From positions 90,376 through 154,375 of the forward strand of contig JAFLBP010000016.1 in NCBI GenBank assembly GCA_017303875.1: a stretch of DNA of 64,000 bases, given 5' to 3'. Of this stretch, positions 6,900 to 15,487 are shown in pieces. This DNA comes from Chitinophagales bacterium. Lineage in GTDB: Bacteria > Bacteroidota > Bacteroidia > Chitinophagales > Saprospiraceae. Within the stretch, counting starts at the first letter, position 1. The number at the start of each line of letters is the position of its first letter. The position numbers and the translations under genes were made by a program. The notes under the pieces were generated by a model. It searched no databases. It was not told the origin of the DNA and saw only the letters and a program-made list of their open reading frames with translations.

Positions 6900-9569
6900 A
6901 TGTCAGAACCTCAGCACCTCATCCGCGTTAAGGCACAATTGCAGGCCAAACGAATGCCTTTGTACCAGAAGCTCATCCGTTGGATGTGGCGACTGCTGCT
7001 GGGGGGCGTGGCGGCAGTAATTCTCTTTTTGCTCTTCCTGAATTTCACGGCGATTCCGTCGTTCCGGGATTTGGAGGACCCAAAATCTGCACTTGCCTCT
7101 GAGGTGTTGGCCAACGATAACCGCGAGGTGCTTGGCCGTTATTTTCGCGAAAACCGCGTGCCGGTTGCTTATGAAAAGTTGAACCCGCATTTGGTAAAGG
7201 CATTGGTTTCCACAGAAGACGAGCGTTTTTTTGAACACTGCGGTATCGATTACCGCGCTATTGGCCGCGTTGCGGTGCGCACGGTACTGATGGGCGATAA
7301 AAGCGCCGGCGGTGGCTCGACCATTACCCAGCAGCTGGCTAAAATGCTGTATTCCGACCGGAATTTTACCGGTATGAATAAATTGCAAAAAGCAGGCGCA
7401 CTGGTTTATCGCAAACTGCGCGAATGGATCACCGCCGTCAAACTGGAACGCAGCTATACCAAAGAGGAAATCATCGCGCTCTACCTCAATCAGGTTGATT
7501 TTGTTAATAATGCCGTTGGCGTACAATCTGCCGCAGAAATTTACTTCGATAAAGACCAGAAAGACCTCGAAATTCAGGAGGCAGCCCTGCTGGTGGGTAT
7601 GCTCCAGAATCCGGCCTATTTTAGTCCGCTAAGAAATCCTGAAAAATGCCTGCGCCGCCGCCAGGTAGTACTCAACCAACTGCGCAAACACGGCCACCTG
7701 AGCGAAGCGCAATACGATGCATACCGGCTGAAGCCCATTGATATGTCGCGCTTCAAAAAAATTCTTTACGGCTACGACAAGGCGCCCTACCTCTGCGCCT
7801 CACTCGCCGAAGAACTGAAGCGCATGCTCAACCAGCCCGAATACCGCAAGCCCGACGGTTCCAAATACGATCTTTATCGCGACGGCCTGAAAATTTATAC
7901 CACCATCGACCCGGCCTATCAGGATCATGCCGAGGCGGCCATGCGCGAGCAAATGAAAAAATTGCAGGAGCGCTTTTTCACCGTCTGGAAAGGCCGCGAT
8001 CCCTGGACTTACCGCAGCGGCAATGCCACGGACGCCGAAATTGAAAATCGCAAAAACAGTTTTTGGGAATTGGTGCGCAGCACGGAAAGATACGCAGCCA
8101 TCCGGCCGCGTTATTTAGATGCCATCTCCGAACGTATTCAGGAAAAATACGACATGGAAGAACTCCGCGACGTGGATATTCTGCGGATGCTGCGCGAGGA
8201 CAAAAAAAGCGGCGCCATGGCCGAAATGATGCGTGTCGGTGAGGTGAGTTCCAGTCAGGGTGCGGTCTATCGCCGTATTATGGCTGGCGCCGATTGGCCT
8301 ATCCTGAAAAAACAATGGACGGATCTGCTTGCGTTCACCGAACGCACCCTCAAAACACCCGTTGAAATGAAGGTGTTTACCTGGGATAATCCGCAGTGCG
8401 AGAAGGTTACCCGGATGTCGCCCTGGGACAGCCTGCGCTACCACCGTATGTTCCTGCAAACCGGCATGATTGCACTTGATCCGGGTACCAGTGAAATCAA
8501 GGCCTGGGTGGGTGGCATTCAGTTTAAATATTTCAAATTTGACCACACCAATACCGAACGGCAGGTTGGCTCTACCTTCAAGCCTTTTGTGTACGCAACC
8601 GCCATCTCGCAGCAAGGTGTCAGCCCCTGCTTTCAGGTATACGACAACCCCGTGACCATACCGGGGCGTTACCAGCATTTTTCGCATGTAAGCGACTGGA
8701 CACCCAAAAACTCTACCGGCTCCTACTCCGGTGCGCGTCTTACCCTGCGCGATGCGCTGAAAAACTCCGTCAACTCGGTCAGCGCCTATCTGATGAAACA
8801 ATTAGGCGATACCGAGCCGGTACGCGGTTTGGTGAACAATATGGGTATTGACTCTTCCGCGCGTCGGCGCGACGGGCAGTACCGAATTCCCCAGCAACCG
8901 TCCATTTGCCTTGGTGTTGCCGACCTGACGGTGCAGGAAATGGCCGGCGCGTATGCGACATTTGCCAATAAAGGTATGTATGGAAAACCTTATGTGATTC
9001 GGAAAATTGAAGATAAAAACGGCCGTGTTGTTTTCCGCAGCATCCCCGAAGAAAGGGCGGCGCTGGCGGAAAATGCCAACTATGTCATGGTCGATATGCT
9101 CAAGTACAACGTCAAAGGCGCTCCCGGCGTCAATACCCTGAAAAGTGAGGTAGGTGGCAAAACCGGTACCACCAACGATTACTCCGATGGCTGGTTTGTG
9201 GGCATTACGCCCCGCCTGACCGTGGCGACCTGGGTGGGCGGCGATGACCGCTGGATGCGCTTTCTCAGCCTTGGCGACGGGCAGGGGGCCAAAATGGCCC
9301 GCCCCATCTTTGCCGGCTTTATCCAGCGCCTTGAAAAAGACCCGAACTCCGGCTACGATTACAATGCCCGCTTTGTGCGGCCCGCCGGCGACCTCGGGAT
9401 AGAAATTGATTGTGGCGCTTACCTGAACGGCCCTTCACCCACCGGCGACGAAGAAGAGTTTTCTCCGGATATTTATAACGACGAAGTGCCACCCGAAGGC
9501 GAACCCCCTGCCCCCGCCAAACCCGGACAAAAACCTGTACGCAAACCAGATGACGACTTTGGGAACTAA
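6900..9569 (+). CDS. mrcA: Penicillin-binding protein 1A, bifunctional transglycosylase/transpeptidase
   Basis: A class A PBP that polymerises lipid II and cross-links peptidoglycan in the periplasm, anchored by one membrane segment (about 31-50). In the GT51 domain, STEDERFFEH (104-113) holds the catalytic Glu106, GGGSTITQQLAK is at 137-148, and the RKLREWITAVKLE and KEEIIALYLN blocks follow. The transpeptidase domain has all three motifs: STFK with Ser558, SVN at 623-625, and KTGT at 754-757. At 889 residues it is long, with a sizeable region between the domains and a Pro-rich tail. The downstream gene overlaps its end by 20 bases, so the two are likely translated together. Confidence 0.95.
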   Translation: MSEPQHLIRVKAQLQAKRMPLYQKLIRWMWRLLLGGVAAVILFLLFLNFTAIPSFRDLEDPKSALASEVLANDNREVLGRYFRENRVPVAYEKLNPHLVKALVSTEDERFFEHCGIDYRAIGRVAVRTVLMGDKSAGGGSTITQQLAKMLYSDRNFTGMNKLQKAGALVYRKLREWITAVKLERSYTKEEIIALYLNQVDFVNNAVGVQSAAEIYFDKDQKDLEIQEAALLVGMLQNPAYFSPLRNPEKCLRRRQVVLNQLRKHGHLSEAQYDAYRLKPIDMSRFKKILYGYDKAPYLCASLAEELKRMLNQPEYRKPDGSKYDLYRDGLKIYTTIDPAYQDHAEAAMREQMKKLQERFFTVWKGRDPWTYRSGNATDAEIENRKNSFWELVRSTERYAAIRPRYLDAISERIQEKYDMEELRDVDILRMLREDKKSGAMAEMMRVGEVSSSQGAVYRRIMAGADWPILKKQWTDLLAFTERTLKTPVEMKVFTWDNPQCEKVTRMSPWDSLRYHRMFLQTGMIALDPGTSEIKAWVGGIQFKYFKFDHTNTERQVGSTFKPFVYATAISQQGVSPCFQVYDNPVTIPGRYQHFSHVSDWTPKNSTGSYSGARLTLRDALKNSVNSVSAYLMKQLGDTEPVRGLVNNMGIDSSARRRDGQYRIPQQPSICLGVADLTVQEMAGAYATFANKGMYGKPYVIRKIEDKNGRVVFRSIPEERAALAENANYVMVDMLKYNVKGAPGVNTLKSEVGGKTGTTNDYSDGWFVGITPRLTVATWVGGDDRWMRFLSLGDGQGAKMARPIFAGFIQRLEKDPNSGYDYNARFVRPAGDLGIEIDCGAYLNGPSPTGDEEEFSPDIYNDEVPPEGEPPAPAKPGQKPVRKPDDDFGN

Positions 9570-10662
9570 CACGCAACCCGATCAACAGCCTGCTCCGCAA
9601 AACCCCGATGCGGACAATGAACGCTTTTTACGCAAATTCCACCCCATTCGTCTGCTCTTGCCCGTTTCCCTGGGCCTGCTTGCAGTAGGCTGGTTGTTTT
9701 ACAGCAGTTTTGACCGCGAGCAGTTTGATAAAATTGAATGGACGGGCCGCACTTTTTCCTGGATTGGCCTGGCTTTTTTGCTGCTGCTGCTTCGACACTG
9801 GTTTTATACCCTGCGCATGCGGGTGCTTACTGATGGCATATTTTCCTGGAAAAAATGTTTAGAACTGATTGTGCTCTGGGAATTTAGTGCAGCCCTTACG
9901 CCGACGAGCAAAGGCGGACCTTTTGTTTCGCTGTTTATCCTGACCAAAGAGAACCTCTCGGCCGGTCGCGCCACCGCTGCCGTTTTTTATACCATGATTT
10001 GCGATGCAGGATTTTTTGTCCTCACGCTTCCTTTACTGCTGGCCTGGTATGGTCCGAATATGCTATATCCCGGCGCCACCTCCATCCGTACGGCGGGTTT
10101 TGCGGGCGGTGCATTTGTGGTGACATATGCCATGATGGCTACGTACTGGATATTGCTGACGGCACTGTTGTTGCTGAAACCTGAATTTGCCGGTCGCGCC
10201 ATTTTGTGGTTGTCGAAGCGTCGCTGGCTCCGGCGGTTTTCCGCAAAACTGGAGCATTTGAGTACCGAATTTACGGTAGCGGCCGCAGAAATACGCAGCC
10301 AGAGCTGGCGTTATCATTTGGGTGTAATCGGCGGGACGGTTGGCGCCTGGACGAGCAAATTTATCATGATCAACTGCCTGATTATCGCCATTGTTCCGCA
10401 GTTTCCCATTGATGGCTCCACACAGGCGTTTATTTATGCCCGCATGGTGGCCATGTTTATCATTATGGCATTTAGTCCGACCCCCGGTGGGGCAGGATTG
10501 GCAGAGGCGGCCCTGCCGAAATTTGTTGCCGACTATGTGCCGGAAGGTATGGCGGTGATTGTTACCTTGCTTTGGCGTGGAATGGCTTATTACGGGTATT
10601 TGATTGTAGGGGCAATTATGGCGCCGGCTTGGATAAATGCCAAAGTGCGCAAAAAAGCGTAA
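9550..10662 (+). CDS. Flippase-like integral membrane protein (LPG synthase TM region family)
   Basis: This is a polytopic inner-membrane protein of 370 residues with about seven to eight hydrophobic segments. It carries the two family signatures of the lysylphosphatidylglycerol synthase transmembrane region (PF03706, formerly UPF0104): LTPTSKGGPF in the first half and FSPTPGGAGLAE in the second. The soluble aminoacyl-transferase domain of MprF is missing, so it probably moves a lipid or lipid-linked sugar and does not make lysyl-PG. The start overlaps the PBP1A gene, which points to cell-envelope work. A distant relative is encoded at 39508-40515. Confidence 0.82.
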   Translation: MTTLGTNTQPDQQPAPQNPDADNERFLRKFHPIRLLLPVSLGLLAVGWLFYSSFDREQFDKIEWTGRTFSWIGLAFLLLLLRHWFYTLRMRVLTDGIFSWKKCLELIVLWEFSAALTPTSKGGPFVSLFILTKENLSAGRATAAVFYTMICDAGFFVLTLPLLLAWYGPNMLYPGATSIRTAGFAGGAFVVTYAMMATYWILLTALLLLKPEFAGRAILWLSKRRWLRRFSAKLEHLSTEFTVAAAEIRSQSWRYHLGVIGGTVGAWTSKFIMINCLIIAIVPQFPIDGSTQAFIYARMVAMFIIMAFSPTPGGAGLAEAALPKFVADYVPEGMAVIVTLLWRGMAYYGYLIVGAIMAPAWINAKVRKKA

Positions 10663-10765
10663 TTTTAAGAAAACTTTTAGGGGGGATTAGCCAACAAGGT
10701 GCATCATAGTTGCGTCTATGATATTGCAAATATCAATTGAACCATGAATTTTAAACATTTCCAAT

Positions 10766-13510
10766 ATGAGAAAACCGATTTTACTATTCTGCTTTTTAAT
10801 GGCTTTTGCTGCAATAGGACTGGCACAACCCGCCAATGATGAATGTGCGGGCGCTATTGTGATCCCGGACGTCACCGCATTTTGCAGTAATACCGCGGCG
10901 TTTACCAATGTAGGGGCAACGCCCGGTAACCTCAGCGCGGCCGGCTGTTTTGGCTCGGTGCAGCGCGATGTCTGGTTTCGGTTTACCGCAGAAGCAACCG
11001 ATATTACCGTGACGGTGCGCGGTGCGACGAGTGCTGCTGCCGGCGGCACCCTCGACGACCCGCAGGTGGCGCTTTATTTCGGATCATGTACCGATATTAG
11101 CGAGGTGGAATGCGGCTCGGCAGTGGGTAATGATAATATTGTTGAAATCTATCAGTCGGGCCTTTTTGTAGGGGAAACTTATTTCCTGCGCATACAGGGG
11201 CGCGCGGGCGAAACCGGTACTTTCCAGATTTGTATGAATAACTATAATCCGCCGGTTGAGCCGACCTCCGATTGCCCCCAGGCCTCAGTGCTTTGTGATA
11301 AATCGCCGTTTACGGTACAAAGTGTTGTGGGCGCCGGTCTCAATAATCTGGAGATGGAAGATGCCACCTGTTTCTCTAATGGAGTGCCCGGTATCAACGA
11401 GATGAACTCCACCTGGTTCGTGTGGACCTGTTCCAAATCCGGCTCTCTGGAATTTGCCCTTTCCCCGCTCAACCTGCCCGACGATCTGGATTTTGTGCTG
11501 TACCGCCTGCCTAATGGCATCGGCAATTGCCAGGGCAAGCAGATTGTACGCTGTATGGCCTCCGGCAATCCGGAAAATCTTTACCCAAGTCCCTGCCACG
11601 GCCCTACCGGTTTGAAGGCAGGCGAAACCGATATTAGTGAGGACGCAGGCTGTGCAGATGCCGGCGACAATACCTGGCTGGCGCCATTCAATATGGTACA
11701 GGGAGAATCTTATGCCTTGGTAGTCAATAACTTTACCTCTACCGGAACCGGTTTTAACGTGGAATTTGGCGGAACAGGAGAGTTTCTTGGTCCGGAAGCC
11801 AAATTTACCACTTCACCGCCTGCGGTTTGTCTGGGCGTACCGGTTACGGTTATAGATGCCTCCACTTTCCCGCTGGGTAATATTACCAGTTGGAAATGGA
11901 GTTTCGGTTCTACCTCGGTACCGCAAACGGCTACCGGCCCCGGCCCGCACGTAGTGCAGTTCAATACCCCCGGCGTACGCTCGGTGCTGATGACCCTCGA
12001 AACCAACCTCGGTTGCCGCGTGAGCGACATTCAAACCGTGACCATTTTCCCGCCGGTAGAAATTGACACCCTGATCGCTGCGCCCGATTGCAATGGTACC
12101 ACCAATGGCGCCGTGACCATTAATAATATCACCAGCGGCACACCACCCTATGAATTTAGCTGGAACAACGGCCCGTTCAGCAGTAACAATACACTTCAAA
12201 ACCTCGGTGTGGGTCTTGTAACCTTGGAAATTAAAGACGCCAACAATTGCCGCTCCGAATTTGATATCCAGGTAGAAGAGCGCAAGCTTACCGCCGATGC
12301 TACTGTAGACAAACCCCTCTGTTTCGGCGATGCCAACGGCGTCATTTCCCTCAATGTCACCAACGGCAAGCCGCCCGTTCAATTCAATTGGGGCAGCGGT
12401 TTCGAACCCAACAGTTCCAAAGGCGGATTTGCCGCAGGTATTTACACCATTCAGGGTGTGGATAATACACTATGTAAGGGAACATTCACGGTGACCGTAA
12501 CAGACAACCCGCCCGTTACGACAACGGCTACGGCCCAGGATATTACCTGCTTTAATGCCAATGACGGCATGGGCACGGCCTTCCCGAGCGGCGGCGTCGG
12601 CAATTTTACCTATCTGTGGTCGGATGGGCAAAGCAGTGTGAAAGCCAATAACCTCGCCGAAGGCATGTATACCGTTACGGTATCTGATGGCAACGATTGT
12701 ACGGCAACGGCGAGTATCAGTGTGCAGAACCCTACGGAGCTGGATATTTCAGTTTTAGATACCGTGAACCTCCGTTGTGCAGGATTGCCCGAAGGAGAAA
12801 TTCAGGTGGCCGCTACCGGCGGAAGACCACTTTATGAGTACGCCGCCAATCAGGGAATATTTCGGCCGGCAGATCGGCTGACCGGCTTGCCTGCCGGCGA
12901 TTTTTGGGTGAAAGTGCGCGATCAGTCGGGCTGTATTGACTCCGTTTTTGTCCGACTGGTTCAACCGCCGCCATTATTGATTGATGCCATTCCGGCGGAT
13001 ACAACCGTGAGTTTAGGCTTTCCGGTGCAGGTTTTTAGTACGGTAGTGCCGGTTGGCCGACAAGTAGACTATCTCTGGACGCCCGCTACAGGCCTGAGCG
13101 GTACCGATATTCCCAACCCCTTAATTACCGCTACGGTATCGCAGCGCTACTTGGTGCAGGTGACCGATATGGATGGTTGTGTTGCCTACGATACCGTGAC
13201 GGTGAATGTAAAACGCGAGCGCCCGGTATACGTGCCCAATGTGTTTACACCCGATGGCAGCTACCCGAACAATGCCTTTACTTTGTTTAGTGGTCCGGCG
13301 GCACAACAGATCGAGTTGTTGCGGATATACGACCGTTGGGGCAGCCTGATTTTTGAAACACAAAATATCGACCTGAACAAGCCGGAACTGGGCTGGGACG
13401 GGCGTTACAAGGGCCGCGACATGACAGGCGTGTTTACTTTTTATGCCTCTGTGCGCTTTGTAGATGAAAGCACTGCCGATTTTGAAGGCAGCATTACAGT
13501 GGTGCGATAA
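10766..13510 (+). CDS. Secreted surface protein with PKD and SprB-like repeats and a T9SS type B (CHU_C) domain
   Basis: This is a 914-residue exported protein. A clear signal peptide ends at about residue 20 (GLAQ). Two Cys-containing beta-sandwich regions follow (about 25-155 and 165-345), then a PKD-like domain (about 348-432). Four repeats come next, each with a D-x-x-C-x-G/N-x-x-x-G start and a TVTVSDGNDC-type end, as in SprB (about 435-745). The last 90 residues read VPNVFTPDG...YDRWGSLIFE...WDGRYKG, the gliding-motility-associated C-terminal domain that directs T9SS type B export. It is probably an adhesin displayed on the surface. No PorP gene is adjacent; the nearest is at 15488. Confidence 0.9.
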   Translation: MRKPILLFCFLMAFAAIGLAQPANDECAGAIVIPDVTAFCSNTAAFTNVGATPGNLSAAGCFGSVQRDVWFRFTAEATDITVTVRGATSAAAGGTLDDPQVALYFGSCTDISEVECGSAVGNDNIVEIYQSGLFVGETYFLRIQGRAGETGTFQICMNNYNPPVEPTSDCPQASVLCDKSPFTVQSVVGAGLNNLEMEDATCFSNGVPGINEMNSTWFVWTCSKSGSLEFALSPLNLPDDLDFVLYRLPNGIGNCQGKQIVRCMASGNPENLYPSPCHGPTGLKAGETDISEDAGCADAGDNTWLAPFNMVQGESYALVVNNFTSTGTGFNVEFGGTGEFLGPEAKFTTSPPAVCLGVPVTVIDASTFPLGNITSWKWSFGSTSVPQTATGPGPHVVQFNTPGVRSVLMTLETNLGCRVSDIQTVTIFPPVEIDTLIAAPDCNGTTNGAVTINNITSGTPPYEFSWNNGPFSSNNTLQNLGVGLVTLEIKDANNCRSEFDIQVEERKLTADATVDKPLCFGDANGVISLNVTNGKPPVQFNWGSGFEPNSSKGGFAAGIYTIQGVDNTLCKGTFTVTVTDNPPVTTTATAQDITCFNANDGMGTAFPSGGVGNFTYLWSDGQSSVKANNLAEGMYTVTVSDGNDCTATASISVQNPTELDISVLDTVNLRCAGLPEGEIQVAATGGRPLYEYAANQGIFRPADRLTGLPAGDFWVKVRDQSGCIDSVFVRLVQPPPLLIDAIPADTTVSLGFPVQVFSTVVPVGRQVDYLWTPATGLSGTDIPNPLITATVSQRYLVQVTDMDGCVAYDTVTVNVKRERPVYVPNVFTPDGSYPNNAFTLFSGPAAQQIELLRIYDRWGSLIFETQNIDLNKPELGWDGRYKGRDMTGVFTFYASVRFVDESTADFEGSITVVR

Positions 13511-13717
13511 TACCTTATTGTAAATTCCGGATTAAGCCGGGATGAAGTGAATATTTTTTTGGCGAGATAGTGTATAAAATACGATTTCTCGCCGTAGCTT
13601 TGTCCCAGTTTTCATTTGGTTTTTTGGGGTTTATTAGCCGTCGGTGAGTTATACTCTGCCGGCGGCTTTTTTTATTTTGTTTTATTCTGTATATTTTTGC
13701 TGCGTCAATGCCCAAAT
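13511..13717 (+). other. Intergenic stretch with promoter-like box and terminator; possible short transcript
   Basis: It contains an inverted repeat GGCGAGA (13561-13567)/TCTCGCC (13587-13593). Next comes TAGCTTTG (13595-13602), which fits the -7 consensus but lacks a clear -33 TTTG. The terminator listed at 13636-13673 follows. A transcript starting near 13606 would be about 68 nt with no ORF. It may equally be only the tail of the upstream gene's mRNA. Confidence 0.3.
13636..13673 (+). terminator. Intrinsic terminator
   Basis: AGCCGTCGG (13636-13644) pairs with CCGGCGGCT (13659-13667), nine pairs with one G-T. Seven T follow (13667-13673). Confidence 0.85.
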
Positions 13718-13784
13718 CATTCCGCATTTCATAACCCACCCCGGCCTTCCTGAGAAGGAGGGAGCACCCGTATTCCGCCTTTCA
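13718..13784. repeat. Palindromic element, copy in the leader of the ion channel gene
   Basis: The element runs from CATTCCGCA through AACCCACCCCGGCC, a CCTTC-CTGA-GAAGG hairpin and GGAGGGAG to CGTATTCCGC. The same ordered blocks occur at 36596-36657 inside the fadH-like gene. It ends directly before the ATG of the channel gene at 13786. Without a genome search its copy number is unknown. Confidence 0.75.
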
Positions 13785-13785
13785 A

Positions 13786-14751
13786 ATGAACATTCGCCTT
13801 ACCCTTGTTGTCTTGCTCGCATCCCTGTTCACGCTCCTGCCACGCGCGGTGGCGGCGCCGCCGGAAGAGGTTAAAACAGGTGTTTACCTGATGAACCTTT
13901 ACGACCTGAACATGGACGAGCACTCGTTCTACGCCGATTTTTATATCTGGTTCAAATGGAAAGGCAAAAAAGACCCGACCAAGATTGAATTTGTCAATGC
14001 CATTGAAAAATGGAGTATGGAGGAGGCGACTTTTGATGGCGACAGCACGCCGGTAAAATTGAAAGATGGTTATAAATACAAGATTTTTCGGATTGAGGCC
14101 CGCTTTTTCCACTCTTTTGCGCTGAATAATTTTCCCTTAGACAAGCATGTGCTGGATATTCAAATTGAAAATCCGGAATACCCGGCCGATTCGCTGATCT
14201 ATGTGCCGGACTCCAATGCTGCCGAAATTCGCCGAAACCTTGTGCTGGTAGGCTGGGAGCAGAAGGGCTGCAATGTTGAAACGCGGGTGCACGATTATGA
14301 AAGCAATTTCGGCAATGCGCAGGAAAATGCACAGCGGTACAGCAACCTCAGTTTTACGGTTGCTTTGCAACGCCCTTTCAATTATTTTTTGCTAAAAATG
14401 CTTCTGCCGCTTTTCCTTGTCATGCTGGTCAGCATCGGGGCATTGTTGTTGCACCCTACTCATATTGATACCCGCTCTTCGCTGCCCATTGGCGGCTTGC
14501 TTACGGCGGTTTTTTTGCAGCAATCGTACAGCGGCGCCCTGCCGGATACCGGCTATATGGTGCTGATGGATAAGGTTTACCTGCTGGGTTACACCGTTAT
14601 TTCACTGGTATTGTTGCAGGTGATTCGGGCCGGCAATGCGCTGGCTGCCGAAGCGGATCTCAAACGCGTCATACGCAGGGAGCGGCGTTTGGCCTGGCTA
14701 TATTTTCTGCTGTTTTGTGCCGGAACGCTTTTGCTTAGTGCCTGGCGCTGA
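13786..14751 (+). CDS. Bacterial pentameric ligand-gated ion channel (Cys-loop receptor family)
   Basis: This 321-residue protein has the layout of GLIC/ELIC-type channels. A signal peptide (1-23) is followed by a beta-rich extracellular domain with FYADFYIWFKWKG and the FALNNFPLDKHVLDI block (F-x-x-FPxD). Four membrane helices come next: M1 with its conserved Pro (KMLLPLFLVML), M2 (PIGGLLTAVFLQQ), M3 after LPDTGYMVLMDKVY, and a short-linked M4 at the C-terminus. As in other bacterial members there is no Cys-loop disulfide pair and no large cytoplasmic domain. It would form an ion pore in the inner membrane opened by an unknown periplasmic ligand or protons. The fold is well supported; ligand and selectivity are unknown. 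Confidence 0.85.
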   Translation: MNIRLTLVVLLASLFTLLPRAVAAPPEEVKTGVYLMNLYDLNMDEHSFYADFYIWFKWKGKKDPTKIEFVNAIEKWSMEEATFDGDSTPVKLKDGYKYKIFRIEARFFHSFALNNFPLDKHVLDIQIENPEYPADSLIYVPDSNAAEIRRNLVLVGWEQKGCNVETRVHDYESNFGNAQENAQRYSNLSFTVALQRPFNYFLLKMLLPLFLVMLVSIGALLLHPTHIDTRSSLPIGGLLTAVFLQQSYSGALPDTGYMVLMDKVYLLGYTVISLVLLQVIRAGNALAAEADLKRVIRRERRLAWLYFLLFCAGTLLLSAWR

Positions 14752-14878
14752 GCCTGATTCAAATCAAAGTACTGCATGATCGCCATTAGTCCATCCCGGC
14801 AGGGAGCAGGGCAACTTTGTGTCATCGAAACAATACGTCTCGTCAACACAAATCAATAACCAGGTTAAATTGCGTATT

Positions 14879-15370
14879 ATGATTCATGAAGTAAGCGGCG
14901 ACATTCTGCTCTCCAAAGCTCAAGCTATCGCCCACAGCGTAGCACCACACGATCATTTCGACAGCGGCCTCGCGTTAAGCCTGCGCCAGGAATGGCCGGC
15001 CATGTATAAGGATTTTAAACACTTCTGTCATGTGAAAAATCCCGTTCCCGGCACAGCCTGGTTCTGGGGTGGCGCCAGTGGTGCGCGTATCATCAACCTG
15101 ATGACTCAGGATGCTCCGGGCGGCCAGAAACACAGCGGACACCCCGGCCACGCGTCGCTGTCCAATGTTGGCCACGCGCTGGATGCCCTGAAAAAAATTG
15201 TGGAAAAAGAAGGTATTGAGAGTGTGGCGATCCCGCGCCTCGCAACCGGCGTCGGCGGCCTGAAATGGGAAGAAGTAAAACCCCTGATCTATGAGCGCCT
15301 CGCCGACCTGAAAGCTGAAGTTTATGTGTATGCCACCTATGTAAAAGGACAGGCTGCCGGCGAAAACTGA
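14879..15370 (+). CDS. Macro-domain protein (ADP-ribose binding or hydrolase)
   Basis: This is a stand-alone macro domain of 163 residues. It opens with GDILLSKAQAIAHSVA, continues with SGLALSLRQEWPAMYKDF, and has the phosphate-binding loop IPRLATGVGGLKWEEV near the end. The pattern is closest to the ALC1/TARG1-like branch, whose members bind ADP-ribose or remove it from proteins or DNA. The GTG at 14819 would add 20 residues with no family match, so the ATG at 14879 is chosen. No DarT-like toxin or other ADP-ribosyltransferase is visible beside it. The substrate is therefore open. Confidence 0.85.
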   Translation: MIHEVSGDILLSKAQAIAHSVAPHDHFDSGLALSLRQEWPAMYKDFKHFCHVKNPVPGTAWFWGGASGARIINLMTQDAPGGQKHSGHPGHASLSNVGHALDALKKIVEKEGIESVAIPRLATGVGGLKWEEVKPLIYERLADLKAEVYVYATYVKGQAAGEN

Positions 15371-15428
15371 TGTGTAGTGCTCCGGCATTTCAGAACAGGT
15401 AAATCCGGACTTATAATCTCGTGAAATA

Positions 15429-15468
15429 ACAGGAGCCGCCCCGATTCGGGAACGGCTCCTGTCGTTTT
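15429..15468. terminator. Hairpin between converging genes
   Basis: ACAGGAGCCG (15429-15438) pairs perfectly with CGGCTCCTGT (15453-15462), and CGTTTTT follows. It sits between the macro-domain gene (plus) and the PorP gene (minus). The T-run favours the plus strand. Confidence 0.85.
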
Positions 15469-15487
15469 TATAATGTGGAAATACGCC

